Assembly: GCF_013911965.1 (NCBI RefSeq)
Contig: NZ_JACESE010000012.1
Span: forward strand, 1 to 64,000
Length of the DNA stretch: 64,000 nucleotides
From: Phenylobacterium sp.
Lineage (GTDB): Bacteria; Pseudomonadota; Alphaproteobacteria; Caulobacterales; Caulobacteraceae
Reading direction: 5' to 3'
The notes beneath the pieces were generated by a model that saw only the letters and a program-made list of their open reading frames with translations, was not told the DNA's origin and searched no databases. This document shows, in pieces, positions 32,032-40,913 of this stretch (the first letter of the stretch is position 1; every line of letters starts with the position of its first letter). The position numbers and the translations under genes were made by a program.

Positions 32032-34272
32032 TCAGGCGCCCATGGCGGCGCGCAGCCGCTCCTGCTGCAGCCGCGCCGGCGAGGCCGGGGCGGCGACGGA
32101 TCCGACCTGGAACTGCCCCATCAGGCGCTTCAGCTCGTTCGCCTCGCCGGCCAGGGCGCCGCTGGCGGCGGTGCTCTGCTCGACCATGGCGGCGTTCTGC
32201 TGGGTCATCTGGTCCATCTGATTGACCGCGGTGTTGACCTGCGCCAGGCCGGTGGCCTGTTCCTGCGCCGAGCCGGCGATCTCGGCGACCAGGGCGTTGA
32301 TCTCGTTGACCTGAGCGACGATGCCGCTGAGCGCCTCGCCCGTCCGGGCCACGAGGCTGACGCCCGCTTCCACCTGGGTCGAGGAGGTGGAGATCAGCTG
32401 CTTGATCTCGCGAGCCGCATCGGCCGAGCGCTGGGCCAGCGCCCGGACCTCCGAGGCGACGACGGCGAAGCCGCGGCCGGCTTCCCCGGCGCGGGCGGCC
32501 TCCACGCCGGCGTTGAGCGCCAGGAGATTGGTCTGGAAGGCGATCTCGTCGATGACGCTGATGATCTGACCGATCTCCCGAGCCCCCTGCTCGATCTGCT
32601 CCATGGCCTCGACGGCCGAGCGCATGACCGCGCCGGACTCTTCGGCCGAGGCCTTGGCCGACGCCACCGCGCTGCGGGCCTGGCCCGCGCCCTGAGCGGT
32701 CCGATTGACGGTGGCGGTGATCTCGTCGAGGGCGGCGGCCGTCTCCTCCAGGCTCGCCGCCTGCTGCTCGGAGCGCCGCGAAAGGTCGTCGGCGGCGCTG
32801 CTGATTTCGGCGGCCGCGGCGGTGATCGCGCCGGTCTTGCTGGCGACGGCCGACACCGCCTGTTCGAGGCTGGCGGCCGCGGCGTTGAAGTCCGTCTTCA
32901 GCTGGGCGTACTCGGTCGAAAACGCCGCGCTGATCCGGGCGCGCAGATCGCCCTTGGAGAGTTGGGACAGCGCCCCCTGCAGAGCTTCGACGACGATCGC
33001 CTGCTCGCGGGCGGTCCGCTCCTGCTCGGCCTGATTGGAGCGCCGCTCGGCCTCGGTGGCGGTCCGCAGCGCCTCCTGCTCTCCGCGCGCCTTGACCCCG
33101 TCGGCCAGCTCGTGGCGCAGATCCTCCAGGGCGCGGCCGATCTGGGCGATCTCGTCCTGACCGTCCGATGCGGCCACCGGTTCGTCGTAGCGTCCGGAGG
33201 CAAGCGCCTGAACCGACCGGACGAGGCGCGACAGCGGCTGGGCGACCATCTTCCGCACGGCCAACATCAGGCAGGCCAGCACCGCCCCGATGATCACCAC
33301 GCCGCCGAGCAGCAGGCCGATGGCGAGATTGCGCGCCGGGGCGTCGACGGTCTTGGCCGGCGCATCGACGACGACGGCCCAGGTGGCGTTCGAAGCCTGC
33401 AGATTCACCGGCACGATGCGCCGCGAAAGCGCCTCTCCCCCCTCGCGGACGCCGCCGACCTTGAGGCTCTCGGCCTGCGCGATCGCCGTCTTGACGGTCT
33501 CCGCCCCCGCGTCGGCATAGGGCTTCATATGCAGTTCGTGATTGGGATGCGACACCCAGGCGCCGGCGCCCGAGAGGAGAAGCACCCGGCCGTCGCCAAA
33601 CGGCTTCAGCCCTTCGAGCTGCGCCGTCAGATCGTTCAGGGCGATGTCCAGCCCCGCCACGCCGATCAGCTCGCCGTCGGAGAAGACGGGCGCGGTGATC
33701 GAGGTCATCAGCACGGTCTTGCCGTTCACCTCGTAGGGATAGGGCTCGGTGATGGCCGGCTTACCGCTCTTGGCCGAGAGCGTGTAGAAGGCCTCGTCGA
33801 AGACGTCGGCGTCCTCGGGCGGCTCCATGATGTCGGCGCCGTCGACCCGGGCCCAGTAGGCCTCGAACCGACCGCTGCTGTTGGAGCCGAGGTCGGCGCG
33901 GCCGACGAATTCCGCGTCGCGGCCGTCGAAGGCCTCCGGCGCGGCGAAGAACCAGCTGCCCATCACCAGGGGGGAGGCGTCGAGGTTGGGCTTGAGCATG
34001 GCCATGACCAGGGCGCGGTCACGCACGCCGCCGGCATGGGCGGCGCCGATCGCCTCGGCCATGCTGTTCGCCGTGGCCTGGACGCTCGTCAACTCGCCGC
34101 TGATCGTCTCGGCGGCGGCTTCGCCAAGGGCCGAGCCATAGGCGTCCGACAGCTCTGTCGCGACGCTGCGGGTCTGCAGGCCAATCCAGAGGCAGGCGGC
34201 GATAAGGAGGGCGCCGATCACCGCGCCCAGGACGATCATCAGCTTTTCGGAGAGAGAGCGGCGTGCGAGCAC
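32032..34272 (-). CDS. Methyl-accepting chemotaxis protein with dCache sensor domain
   Basis: A 746-residue chemoreceptor. TM1 is at about residues 12-32, the periplasmic dCache domain at about 35-310 (the [27 protein letters not shown] segment), and TM2 at about 318-342. A HAMP linker follows, then a long signalling coiled coil. The tip motif [21 protein letters not shown] is present and intact. No CheR-tethering pentapeptide is seen at the C-terminus. dCache domains commonly bind amino acids or other small ligands; the ligand here is unknown. A 24-bp inverted repeat lies just upstream of its start. No che operon is in the window. Confidence 0.95.
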   Translation of the reverse strand: MLARRSLSEKLMIVLGAVIGALLIAACLWIGLQTRSVATELSDAYGSALGEAAAETISGELTSVQATANSMAEAIGAAHAGGVRDRALVMAMLKPNLDASPLVMGSWFFAAPEAFDGRDAEFVGRADLGSNSSGRFEAYWARVDGADIMEPPEDADVFDEAFYTLSAKSGKPAITEPYPYEVNGKTVLMTSITAPVFSDGELIGVAGLDIALNDLTAQLEGLKPFGDGRVLLLSGAGAWVSHPNHELHMKPYADAGAETVKTAIAQAESLKVGGVREGGEALSRRIVPVNLQASNATWAVVVDAPAKTVDAPARNLAIGLLLGGVVIIGAVLACLMLAVRKMVAQPLSRLVRSVQALASGRYDEPVAASDGQDEIAQIGRALEDLRHELADGVKARGEQEALRTATEAERRSNQAEQERTAREQAIVVEALQGALSQLSKGDLRARISAAFSTEYAQLKTDFNAAAASLEQAVSAVASKTGAITAAAAEISSAADDLSRRSEQQAASLEETAAALDEITATVNRTAQGAGQARSAVASAKASAEESGAVMRSAVEAMEQIEQGAREIGQIISVIDEIAFQTNLLALNAGVEAARAGEAGRGFAVVASEVRALAQRSADAAREIKQLISTSSTQVEAGVSLVARTGEALSGIVAQVNEINALVAEIAGSAQEQATGLAQVNTAVNQMDQMTQQNAAMVEQSTAASGALAGEANELKRLMGQFQVGSVAAPASPARLQQERLRAAMGA

Positions 34273-34292
34273 GGTGACCTGGACCTTCTGAC

Positions 34293-34316
34293 GGTGAAGC
34301 TTGTTAGAGCTTCACC
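34293..34316. repeat. 24-bp perfect inverted repeat upstream of the chemoreceptor gene
   Basis: GGTGAAGCT (34293-34301), a 6-base spacer, AGCTTCACC (34308-34316). It ends 20 bases before the ATG of the chemoreceptor. The next bases are not T-rich in either direction, so it is not an intrinsic terminator. It may be an operator or a hairpin near the ribosome binding site. Confidence 0.6.
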
Positions 34317-34394
34317 CTGATCCTGGTTAATCTTTCGCCACCATCATCTTCACACCGCCGTTGCTTGTCCGCGCGCACACGCGCCGCTCCCGGC

Positions 34395-35930
34395 TCAGGC
34401 GGGCTTCAGTCCCCGCTCGCCGTCCTCGACGACGAAGGCGGCCAGGTTGCGGATCGGCGACTGCGGAACGAGTGCGCTCTCGACCGCCCGGAAGCGGACG
34501 GCGCAGGTCTCCCGCGTCAGATCGACGAGGCCGTAGCCCCTCACCTCGCCGTCGCCGAACTTCAGATGCGGGTTGGCGCTCTGGAGCAGCGCCATGGCGG
34601 CGTTGCTGCGCCCGAGCGAGCTGATCGAGCCGCCGACGAACTCGCTGGCGATGACCGGGCCCTCGGGATCGAGCTTCAGATCGCCGGCCACGAAGGTGTG
34701 GATGTCGCCGCCCAGCACCACCGGATTTGAGACCTGCGCACGCCGCCACTGTTCGAGGATCCGGTTTCGCGTCGCCGGATAGCCGTCCCAGCCGTCATTG
34801 CTCCACAAAGGGCCCGGAATGACCCCCTCGCCCATCAGGGTCTGCTGGGCGAGCAGGTTCCAATGGCCTTGGGTGCTGGCCAGCCGCTCCATGAGCCAGG
34901 CTTCCTGTTCCGGCCCCAGCAGGCTGCGTGTCGGATCGCGGCGCTCGTCGCAGTCGGGGATCAGCTTGCCGTTCGCCTGCGCCTGACAGGTCCGATGGGG
35001 GCGATGCTGGCGGTCATCCAAGAGCTGGATCTCGGCCAGACGACCCCAGGTCAGGGCGCGATAGAGCTGCATCTGCGGGCCCACCGGCAAGGCGGCGCGG
35101 CGCAGCGGCATGTGTTCGTAATAGGCTTGGTAGGCGGCCGCCCGCCGGCGCAGGAAGAGCGCCGGGTCGACGTCGTCCTGGGACTGGTCGCCGCCGTAGT
35201 CGTTCTCCACCTCGTGGTCGTCCCAGATGACCATCCACGGCGCGGCGGCGTGGGCCGCCTGGAGCTGCGGGTCGGACTTGTAGGCGCCGTAGCGCACGCG
35301 ATAGCCGGCCAGGTCCATCGGCTCCGGCCCCGGATGGCGCCGGACGCCCTTGTCGGTCGCATCGCCCTCGTAGATGTAGTCGCCCAGGAAGAGCACCAGG
35401 TCCGGCGCGTCGGCGACCATGTGCGCATAGGCCGGATAGTAGCCCGCCTCGTACTTCTGGCAGGAGCCGTAGGCGATGCGCAGGCGGGCGACATCGGCGC
35501 CGGCCAGCGGCGCGGTGCGGGTGCGCCCGGTGGGGCTGGCATGGCCGCCGGCGTAGAAGCGGTAGAAGTAGACGCGGTCGGGTCTTAAGCCCGAAACCTC
35601 GACATGGACAGAGTGGCCGGCCTCGGCGACGGCCAGCGTCTGGCCGCGGGCGGCCACCCGCGTCAGGGCCTCATCCTCGGCGATCACCCAGTCGACGGCC
35701 GCCGGCGCCGGCGCCATGCCGCCGTCCGGCGAGAGCGGACGCGGCGCGAGCCGCGTCCAGAGCACCACCCCGTCGGCGGTGGGATCGCCCGAGGCGACGC
35801 CCAGCTGGAAGGGATCCTCGCCCAGCCGCGCCTGCGCCAGCGCCGGGGTCCAAGCCTGCGGGACGAGCGCCCCGCCGGCGATGGCCGCGGCCTGGAGCAG
35901 CAGGCGGCGGCGGGCGAGCGGTCCTACCAT
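34395..35930 (-). CDS. phoD: Alkaline phosphatase D-type metallophosphatase (PhoD family)
   Basis: A 511-residue secreted phosphatase or phosphodiesterase. The N-terminus (PLARRRLLLQAAAIAGGAL) has twin arginines before a hydrophobic stretch, so Tat export is likely, as for other PhoD enzymes that bind Fe/Ca. Conserved PhoD segments are visible: GVASGDPTADGVVLWTR, AYGSCQKYEAGYYPAYAHM, LGDYIYEGD, WDDHEVENDYGG and VLGGDIHTFV. Its ATG overlaps the last codons of the TonB-receptor gene by 7 bases. The pair probably handles uptake and cleavage of an organic phosphate. Confidence 0.93.
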   Translation of the reverse strand: MVGPLARRRLLLQAAAIAGGALVPQAWTPALAQARLGEDPFQLGVASGDPTADGVVLWTRLAPRPLSPDGGMAPAPAAVDWVIAEDEALTRVAARGQTLAVAEAGHSVHVEVSGLRPDRVYFYRFYAGGHASPTGRTRTAPLAGADVARLRIAYGSCQKYEAGYYPAYAHMVADAPDLVLFLGDYIYEGDATDKGVRRHPGPEPMDLAGYRVRYGAYKSDPQLQAAHAAAPWMVIWDDHEVENDYGGDQSQDDVDPALFLRRRAAAYQAYYEHMPLRRAALPVGPQMQLYRALTWGRLAEIQLLDDRQHRPHRTCQAQANGKLIPDCDERRDPTRSLLGPEQEAWLMERLASTQGHWNLLAQQTLMGEGVIPGPLWSNDGWDGYPATRNRILEQWRRAQVSNPVVLGGDIHTFVAGDLKLDPEGPVIASEFVGGSISSLGRSNAAMALLQSANPHLKFGDGEVRGYGLVDLTRETCAVRFRAVESALVPQSPIRNLAAFVVEDGERGLKPA

Positions 35931-38479
35931 TGCGCCGAAACCCCCAGATAGTAGGTGCGCCCGTAGCGCTCGTAGTTGGTGAGCCAGTCCTCGCGCCCAC
36001 CCTGGTACTCGCGCAGCACCTCGTCATTCAGATTCTGCGCTTCGAAGGTCAGCGAGATCTTGTCGGTGAGCGCATAGCTGACCTTGGCGTCCAGACGGCG
36101 GTAGTCGTCGTCGAAGGTGTCGGTCTCATCGCTCGAGCCCAGCCCCTGCACCGCCTTGCCGGTGTGGTGGTAGGAGAGCGCCGCCTCCAGCGGGCCGCCC
36201 TGGTAGAAGAGCTGGGCGCCGTAGAGCAGGTCCGACTGGGCGGGGAACGGAACCTCGCCGCGGCCCGGCACGGTCAGGCTGGAGTCGGTCACCGTCACAT
36301 TGCCCGAGACGCCGAACCCGGACCAGACGCCGGGCAGGAACACGAACTGCTGCTGATAGGCCAGCTCCAGCCCCTTGATCTCGCCCTCCTCGGCGTTGCG
36401 CGGCTGCGCGTATTCGAGCCGTTCGAAGTAGCGGCCATCGAGGGTCACGCCCGTGAGCGTCTCGGAGAAGGTGAAGATCGGGTCGTCGATCTTCTTGTAG
36501 AAGGCGCCCAGCGAAACGAGGCCGCCCGGCGCGAAGTACCATTCGGCCGAGAGGTCGAAGTTCTCCGACAGGAAGGGCTTCAGATCGACATTGCCCTCCT
36601 CGAGCGCGCCGTCGAAGCGGCCCGGGGAGAGTTCCAGGAACTCCAGCTCGCCGCCCGGCCGCATCTGCGGGTACTGCGGGCGGCCGAGCGTGTGGGTGTA
36701 GGCCGTGCGGATCACGACGTCGTCGGCCGGCCGGAACTGCAGGTGCAGGTTGGGCAGGAAGTTGGTGTAGTCGCCCGAGCGCGACACCGGGGTCACCACG
36801 CCGTCCGCCAGGCGGAAGCCCGCGACGTCGGTCTCGGTGTGCTCGATGCGCCAGCCGCCGATCACGCGCACGAGGCCGAAATCGACATTGGCCATGGCGT
36901 AGCCGGCCAGGACCCGCTCGGTCAGGTCGTAGTCGCTGAGCACGTCGTTGGCCAGGCTGTCGCCGAGGTTGGCCACCATCAGCGGACCGCCGAGATTGGC
37001 GTCGGTGAAGGCGTTCATCGCATCGGCGTCGATGGTGAAGCGGTTCAGGTAGGTGTAGTCGCCGAGGTCGACCTCCATCGGCGGGCCCTGCAGCCCATGG
37101 TCGGCCAGGGTGAAGCGGTTGGCCGAGGCGCCGCGCGTCCAGACATTGGTGCGCCCGTCGAAGGACTTGTCGGTCTCGCGCAGCTTCATGCCGAACTTGA
37201 AGAAGCTGTCTTGGCCGACGTCGATGTCGCGGCGGATGTTGAAGCGGGCGGACTTGTTGGTTTCCTCGCCGGACTCGTCCTGGGCCGTGTACTGGCGGAA
37301 GCCCAGCGCCGACGCCTGCGCATTGCGCGGTTCGGCGGTGTAGAGCAGCGGCCCCATGTCGAAGTCGACGGTGAAGCTGCCGCCGCGGAACTGCCAGGCC
37401 TGGTTGGGTTCGACGAGTTCGTTGTAGCCGTAGGAGAGGTCGTAATCGAAGGCCCACGGCCCGCGTTCGTGGACACCGCCGACCGAGTAGGTGGAGATCG
37501 ACTTCTCCTTGTATTCCAGCCGCAGATCCTGACGGGACTCCACGCCGGTCGCCACGCCGGTCTCGCCGTCGGCGTTCAGCGTCAGCCGGGTGAGGTTGGA
37601 GGCGAAATCCAGCCGCCAGCGCTGGCGGTACTCGTCCTCGGTGAAGCGGGAATAGAGGCCCCGGGCGTAGAACTGGTCGACGTCGTTGGGGCGGAACTCC
37701 AGGGCGCCGCTGGCCCCGATCCGCTCGCGCTTGAGATTGTAGTTGGTGAACTTGATGTTGGTCGGCAGGCCGCCGCGGGCGACGCCGGGCACGCTGCGCC
37801 AGTCGTCCGGATAGAGGCCGTCGGTGCGATAATCGCGATAGGCGTAGCTGGCCCCGAGCAGAAGGCCGAAGCGGCCGTCGCCGAAGATGCCGCCCGCCGC
37901 CAGGTCGGCCTCGACGGGGCTCTTCTCGTTGAAGTCCTGATAGCCGACCTGGGCGCCGGCGCGGGCGAAGACGTTCTGGCGATAGTCGAAGGGCGACTGG
38001 GTGACGAGATTGATCGTGCCGCCGATCCCCTGGGCGTCCATGTCGGGCGTCACCGCCTTGACCACTTCCAGACGCCCGAGAAGCTGGCTGTTGACCACGT
38101 CCAGCGGCAGGGCGCGGCTGTCGCCGTCCGGGTTGCCGACCTCGACCCCGTTCAGGGTCACATTGTTGAGCTGAGCCGGCGTGCCGCGCACTGAGACGTA
38201 GCGGCCCTCGCCCTGGTCGTAGGCGACGCCCACGCCCGGAAGGCGCTCCAGGTTTTCCGCGACATTCTTGTCGGACAGCCGGCCCAGTTCGTCGGCCGAG
38301 ATCACGTCGGCGACGGCGAGCGCCTCGCGCTTGACCTCGATGGCCCGCTGCTGGGAGAGCCGCTGGCCGGTCACGACCAGTTCGGCGACCGCGCCGTCGT
38401 CCTGGGCGAAGGCCGCCCCGGACCAGGACACGGCGATGAGAAGCGCAAGCCGGCTGGCCGCACGTTTGTCGATGCGCAT
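35924..38479 (-). CDS. TonB-dependent outer-membrane receptor
   Basis: An 851-residue receptor with a signal peptide (cut near AAFA-Q). A TonB box region (VAELVVTGQR) is followed by a plug domain (about 45-160, LPGVGVAYDQGEGRYVSVRG and a VVKAVTPDMDAQGIGGTINL segment). A 22-strand barrel ends in the aromatic YYLGVSAQW. It belongs to the Caulobacterales group of TonB receptors for carbohydrates or other large nutrients. The ATG at 38479 is preferred over a TTG 12 bases earlier. The overlap with phoD suggests a phosphorylated substrate. Confidence 0.94.
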   Translation of the reverse strand: MRIDKRAASRLALLIAVSWSGAAFAQDDGAVAELVVTGQRLSQQRAIEVKREALAVADVISADELGRLSDKNVAENLERLPGVGVAYDQGEGRYVSVRGTPAQLNNVTLNGVEVGNPDGDSRALPLDVVNSQLLGRLEVVKAVTPDMDAQGIGGTINLVTQSPFDYRQNVFARAGAQVGYQDFNEKSPVEADLAAGGIFGDGRFGLLLGASYAYRDYRTDGLYPDDWRSVPGVARGGLPTNIKFTNYNLKRERIGASGALEFRPNDVDQFYARGLYSRFTEDEYRQRWRLDFASNLTRLTLNADGETGVATGVESRQDLRLEYKEKSISTYSVGGVHERGPWAFDYDLSYGYNELVEPNQAWQFRGGSFTVDFDMGPLLYTAEPRNAQASALGFRQYTAQDESGEETNKSARFNIRRDIDVGQDSFFKFGMKLRETDKSFDGRTNVWTRGASANRFTLADHGLQGPPMEVDLGDYTYLNRFTIDADAMNAFTDANLGGPLMVANLGDSLANDVLSDYDLTERVLAGYAMANVDFGLVRVIGGWRIEHTETDVAGFRLADGVVTPVSRSGDYTNFLPNLHLQFRPADDVVIRTAYTHTLGRPQYPQMRPGGELEFLELSPGRFDGALEEGNVDLKPFLSENFDLSAEWYFAPGGLVSLGAFYKKIDDPIFTFSETLTGVTLDGRYFERLEYAQPRNAEEGEIKGLELAYQQQFVFLPGVWSGFGVSGNVTVTDSSLTVPGRGEVPFPAQSDLLYGAQLFYQGGPLEAALSYHHTGKAVQGLGSSDETDTFDDDYRRLDAKVSYALTDKISLTFEAQNLNDEVLREYQGGREDWLTNYERYGRTYYLGVSAQW

Positions 38480-38600
38480 GGAGACCCCCAAGATTTGTTG
38501 CGGGGGTGCTTAGTGACCGTTCATGGCAGGTGCGCTTCGGTTTGGTGACGCCCCCGCGACGGCGCTTCGACTTGTCGGGTCACAGGGCGCAATCGAGACG

Positions 38601-39128
38601 TCACATCGGTCTCAGCTCTCGGGCGTAACGCTTCCAGTTCTCGACATAGTGGTGCGCCGAGGCCGTCAACACACGGGCCTGGTCGGCGCTGACCTCGCGC
38701 ACCACCTTGCCCGGCGCGCCCATGACCAGCGAATTGTCCGGGATCTCCTTGCCCTCGGTGATCAGGCAGTTGGCGCCGATCAGGCAGTTCTTCCCGATCT
38801 TCGCTCCGTTGAGGATGATCGAGCCGATGCCGATCAAGCTGTTGTCGCCGATGGTGCAGCCATGGAGCATGACCATGTGGCCGACGGTGACGTCGCGGCC
38901 GATGGTGAGCGGCCAGCCGGTGTCGGTGTGCAGGACCGAGCCGTCCTGGACGTTGGAGTTCTCGCCGATGGTGATGGGATCGTTGTCGCCGCGAAGCGTG
39001 GCGCCGAACCAGACCGATGCGTTCTTCTTGAGAATCACACGCCCCATGACCGCGGCGGTGGGCGCAATCCAGTATTCATCGTCTCCGGGCAGTTCCGGCG
39101 CCACATCGCCCAAGTTATAGACACTCAT
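38601..39128 (-). CDS. Gamma-carbonic anhydrase-like hexapeptide protein
   Basis: A 175-residue left-handed beta-helix protein with imperfect hexapeptide repeats ([55 protein letters not shown]). It keeps the His residues expected to bind metal in gamma-CA proteins ([12 protein letters not shown]). Members include active carbonic anhydrases and other acyltransferase-fold proteins, so activity needs testing. The ATG at 39128 is preferred because 11 upstream codons have no ribosome site. A CtrA-type site lies 34 bases upstream of the ATG. Confidence 0.88.
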   Translation of the reverse strand: MSVYNLGDVAPELPGDDEYWIAPTAAVMGRVILKKNASVWFGATLRGDNDPITIGENSNVQDGSVLHTDTGWPLTIGRDVTVGHMVMLHGCTIGDNSLIGIGSIILNGAKIGKNCLIGANCLITEGKEIPDNSLVMGAPGKVVREVSADQARVLTASAHHYVENWKRYARELRPM

Positions 39129-39161
39129 CCGTACACCCCATTCTTGATCAAAACGTCGCAC

Positions 39162-39176
39162 TTAACCGCCCGTTAA
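39162..39176. promoter_or_regulatory. CtrA-type binding site (TTAA-N7-TTAA)
   Basis: TTAA at 39162-39165, seven bases (CCGCCCG), TTAA at 39173-39176: an exact match to the CtrA cell-cycle regulator box. It lies between the divergent gamma-CA and phoH genes, and either could be the target. A GANTC (CcrM methylation) site follows 27 bases away. Confidence 0.65.
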
Positions 39177-39387
39177 ACACGCTAGCATCATATTAGCGGT
39201 GCGATTCGAACCGAGCATAGACTCGGCGCGTTTCCCTCGCCGGCCCGGTTTCCGGTCCGTAGCTTTGCGTTGGACGGCGTGCATGGCGCTGCGACTGCGG
39301 CTTTTGCGGGTTCCTCCCGCACCGGACGGCCCCGCGCCGTCGCCGGGACGCGCCTACATTCGTCCCTTTCATCTTCTGCCGATCCCG

Positions 39388-39419
39388 AAGGGCGGTCCGT
39401 TGCGGACTCGCCCTTTTTT
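39388..39419 (+). terminator. Intrinsic terminator/attenuator in the phoH leader
   Basis: AAGGGCGGTCCG (39388-39399), loop TTG, then CGGAC, a single T bulge and CGCCC (39409-39413), followed by TTTTTT (39414-39419). It is a strong GC stem with a U-tract in the plus direction. The only plus-strand transcripts reaching it start in the intergenic region upstream, and phoH begins 22 bases downstream. So it either attenuates phoH or ends a leader RNA. Confidence 0.7.
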
Positions 39420-39440
39420 CATGGCCCCATGGAGGCTTTC

Positions 39441-40202
39441 ATGACCAAGCGAGCCCTGAAGCGACAGCTGCGCGAAGGCGCCTTCGACGCCGAGCAATTC
39501 GACGACTCGAAAATCCGCCGGCTGCCCGTGGATCGCGGCTGGTCGCCGCTGGGCGGCGCCGATGAAGGGCGCGAGCAGGGCTATCTGAAAACCATCAAGG
39601 CCAAGTCCCCGGGCCAGGAAGAGCTGATCAAGGCCATCGACGCGAAGAACCTCGTGCTCGCGCTTGGTCCCGCCGGTACGGGCAAGACCTATCTCGCCAT
39701 CGCCAAGGCGGTGGAGGCGCTGGAAGCCGGCCGCGTGGGTCGCATCGTCCTTTCGCGTCCGGCCGTCGAAGCCGGCGAGTCCCTCGGCTTCCTGCCGGGC
39801 GAGATGGAGGACAAGCTCGCCCCCTATCTGCGGCCGCTCTACGACGCGCTGTCGGACCGCCTCTCGATGAAGCGCGTCCGCGCGCTGATGGCCGAAGGCG
39901 CCATCGAGATCGCGCCGGTGGGCTTCATGCGCGGCCGCACGCTGAACAACGCCTTCGTGGTGATCGACGAGGCGCAGAACTGCACCTACGTGCAGCTGAA
40001 GATGCTGCTGACCCGCCTGGGCTGGCACTCCACCATGGTGGTCACCGGCGACCCGGCCCAGTCCGACCTGCTGCCCGAACTCTCGGGCCTGGGCCCGGTG
40101 GCCGAAAAGCTCGACGAGGTCGGCAATGTCGCGGTCGTCCGCCTGAAGGACCGCGATATCGTCCGCCACCCGCTGGTCGCCGAGATGCTCGGCGTCCTCT
40201 AG
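39441..40202 (+). CDS. phoH: PhoH family ATPase
   Basis: A 253-residue P-loop ATPase of the PhoH family. Walker A GPAGTGKT is at residues 76-83, Walker B is in VVIDEAQNC, and the conserved VTGDPAQSDL follows. The N-terminal 60 residues are basic and without a PIN domain, so it is not the PhoH2 toxin type. PhoH proteins are linked to RNA metabolism; the specific role is unclear. The ATG at 39441 has GGAGG 7 bases upstream. A leader terminator sits 22 bases before it. The TetR gene is convergent. Confidence 0.92.
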   Translation: MTKRALKRQLREGAFDAEQFDDSKIRRLPVDRGWSPLGGADEGREQGYLKTIKAKSPGQEELIKAIDAKNLVLALGPAGTGKTYLAIAKAVEALEAGRVGRIVLSRPAVEAGESLGFLPGEMEDKLAPYLRPLYDALSDRLSMKRVRALMAEGAIEIAPVGFMRGRTLNNAFVVIDEAQNCTYVQLKMLLTRLGWHSTMVVTGDPAQSDLLPELSGLGPVAEKLDEVGNVAVVRLKDRDIVRHPLVAEMLGVL

Positions 40203-40224
40203 GCCCGTGTTCGCGCCCGGGCGG

Positions 40225-40839
40225 TCAGCCCCGCCCGGGACCCTCCCCTCCCGCCATGGCGGTGAAGCCCGCCTTCAGGAAGGTTTGAGCGGCGTCACGC
40301 GTGGCCTCCGGCGGCCGGCCGACGAGTTCGGCCAGGGAACGGCCGATCAGGCCGACGCCCATGGCCAGGGATACGGCGACGAGAACCAGGTCGGTCGCCG
40401 AACGCGCCTCGATTCCGCGCTGCGCCATCGGGCCTGAGATCACCTCCTCGACCGCCGAGCGCACCACGGTGAGCCGTCGCGCCTCGCCGGTCAGTTCCAG
40501 CCAGGCGGCCAGGCGTGCGCCGCGCGGCGATTCGAAGGTGTCGAAGAGGACCTGCCCGACGCTCTCCAGCTGCAACTGGGGATCGTCGGGCCGCTCGGCC
40601 TCCAGGATCTGGGCGACCAGCTGACGGATCATCGCCTCGGCGAGCGCGGCCTGCACGCCATCGATCGAGCCGAAATGGTGGAGCACCGTAGCGTGCGAGA
40701 CGCCGGCCGCCTTGGCCACGTCCACCAGCTTCAGCGCCTGCGGCCCCCGATCGATCAGCAGACCCTCGGCGGCGCTGAGGATGTTCGCGCGGGCGGCCTC
40801 GGGCGATCGGCGGACACGGCGGGCGGGCTCTATTGACAT
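40225..40839 (-). CDS. TetR-family transcriptional repressor
   Basis: A 204-residue regulator. The N-terminal TetR HTH is at about residues 12-58 (ANILSAAEGLL, then VAKAAGVSHATVLHHFGS). The rest is a variable, Ala-rich ligand-binding domain. The ATG at 40839 is chosen because it lies inside a partly palindromic site shared with the divergent promoter, which is typical autorepression geometry. It is divergent from the PF10118 hydrolase at 40914, its probable target. The ligand is unknown. Confidence 0.9.
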   Translation of the reverse strand: MSIEPARRVRRSPEAARANILSAAEGLLIDRGPQALKLVDVAKAAGVSHATVLHHFGSIDGVQAALAEAMIRQLVAQILEAERPDDPQLQLESVGQVLFDTFESPRGARLAAWLELTGEARRLTVVRSAVEEVISGPMAQRGIEARSATDLVLVAVSLAMGVGLIGRSLAELVGRPPEATRDAAQTFLKAGFTAMAGGEGPGRG

Positions 40840-40851
40840 TTTTGTAGATAG
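40830..40851. promoter_or_regulatory. Putative TetR operator overlapping start codon and divergent -35
   Basis: CTATtgACAtt/ttTGTagATAG: an imperfect 22-bp inverted repeat with 7 of 11 positions matching. It covers the TetR gene ATG (40839-40837) and contains TTGACA (40833-40838), a -35 for the divergent gene with CAGATT (40855-40860) as a possible -10. Confidence 0.45.
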
Positions 40852-40913
40852 CACCAGATTCCAGGGACAGGACACCTCGCGGAGCCGGACTCCGCGCGCC
40901 AAGGGACCACGTC

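Larger units (their letters stand above)
39129..39440. other. Divergent regulatory region between gamma-CA and phoH genes
   Basis: A 312-base region with no credible gene. It holds a CtrA-type site (39162-39176), a GANTC site (39203-39207), two small GC-rich hairpins (around 39309-39323 and 39334-39350), and an intrinsic terminator (39388-39419) directly before phoH. An 81-codon frame (39199-39444) overlaps the phoH ATG by 4 bases but has no ribosome site and unusual codon choice. Confidence 0.7.

Noticed and set aside
38480-38600. Searched for a Pho box before the TonB receptor/phoD pair
   Set aside because: No CTGTCAT-type direct repeat was found.
39195-39215. GATTCGAACC resembling the T-loop of a tRNA on the minus strand
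   Set aside because: The five bases on each side do not pair as a T-stem, and no anticodon arm or acceptor stem can be built around it.
39199-39444. 81-codon frame ending in ATGA over the phoH start, a possible coupled leader peptide
   Set aside because: No Shine-Dalgarno sequence at its GTG, and by hand count only about 67% of its codons end in G or C, against clearly more in neighbouring genes. The ATGA overlap could be chance, so it is not called as a gene, though translation through the terminator stem would be interesting if real.
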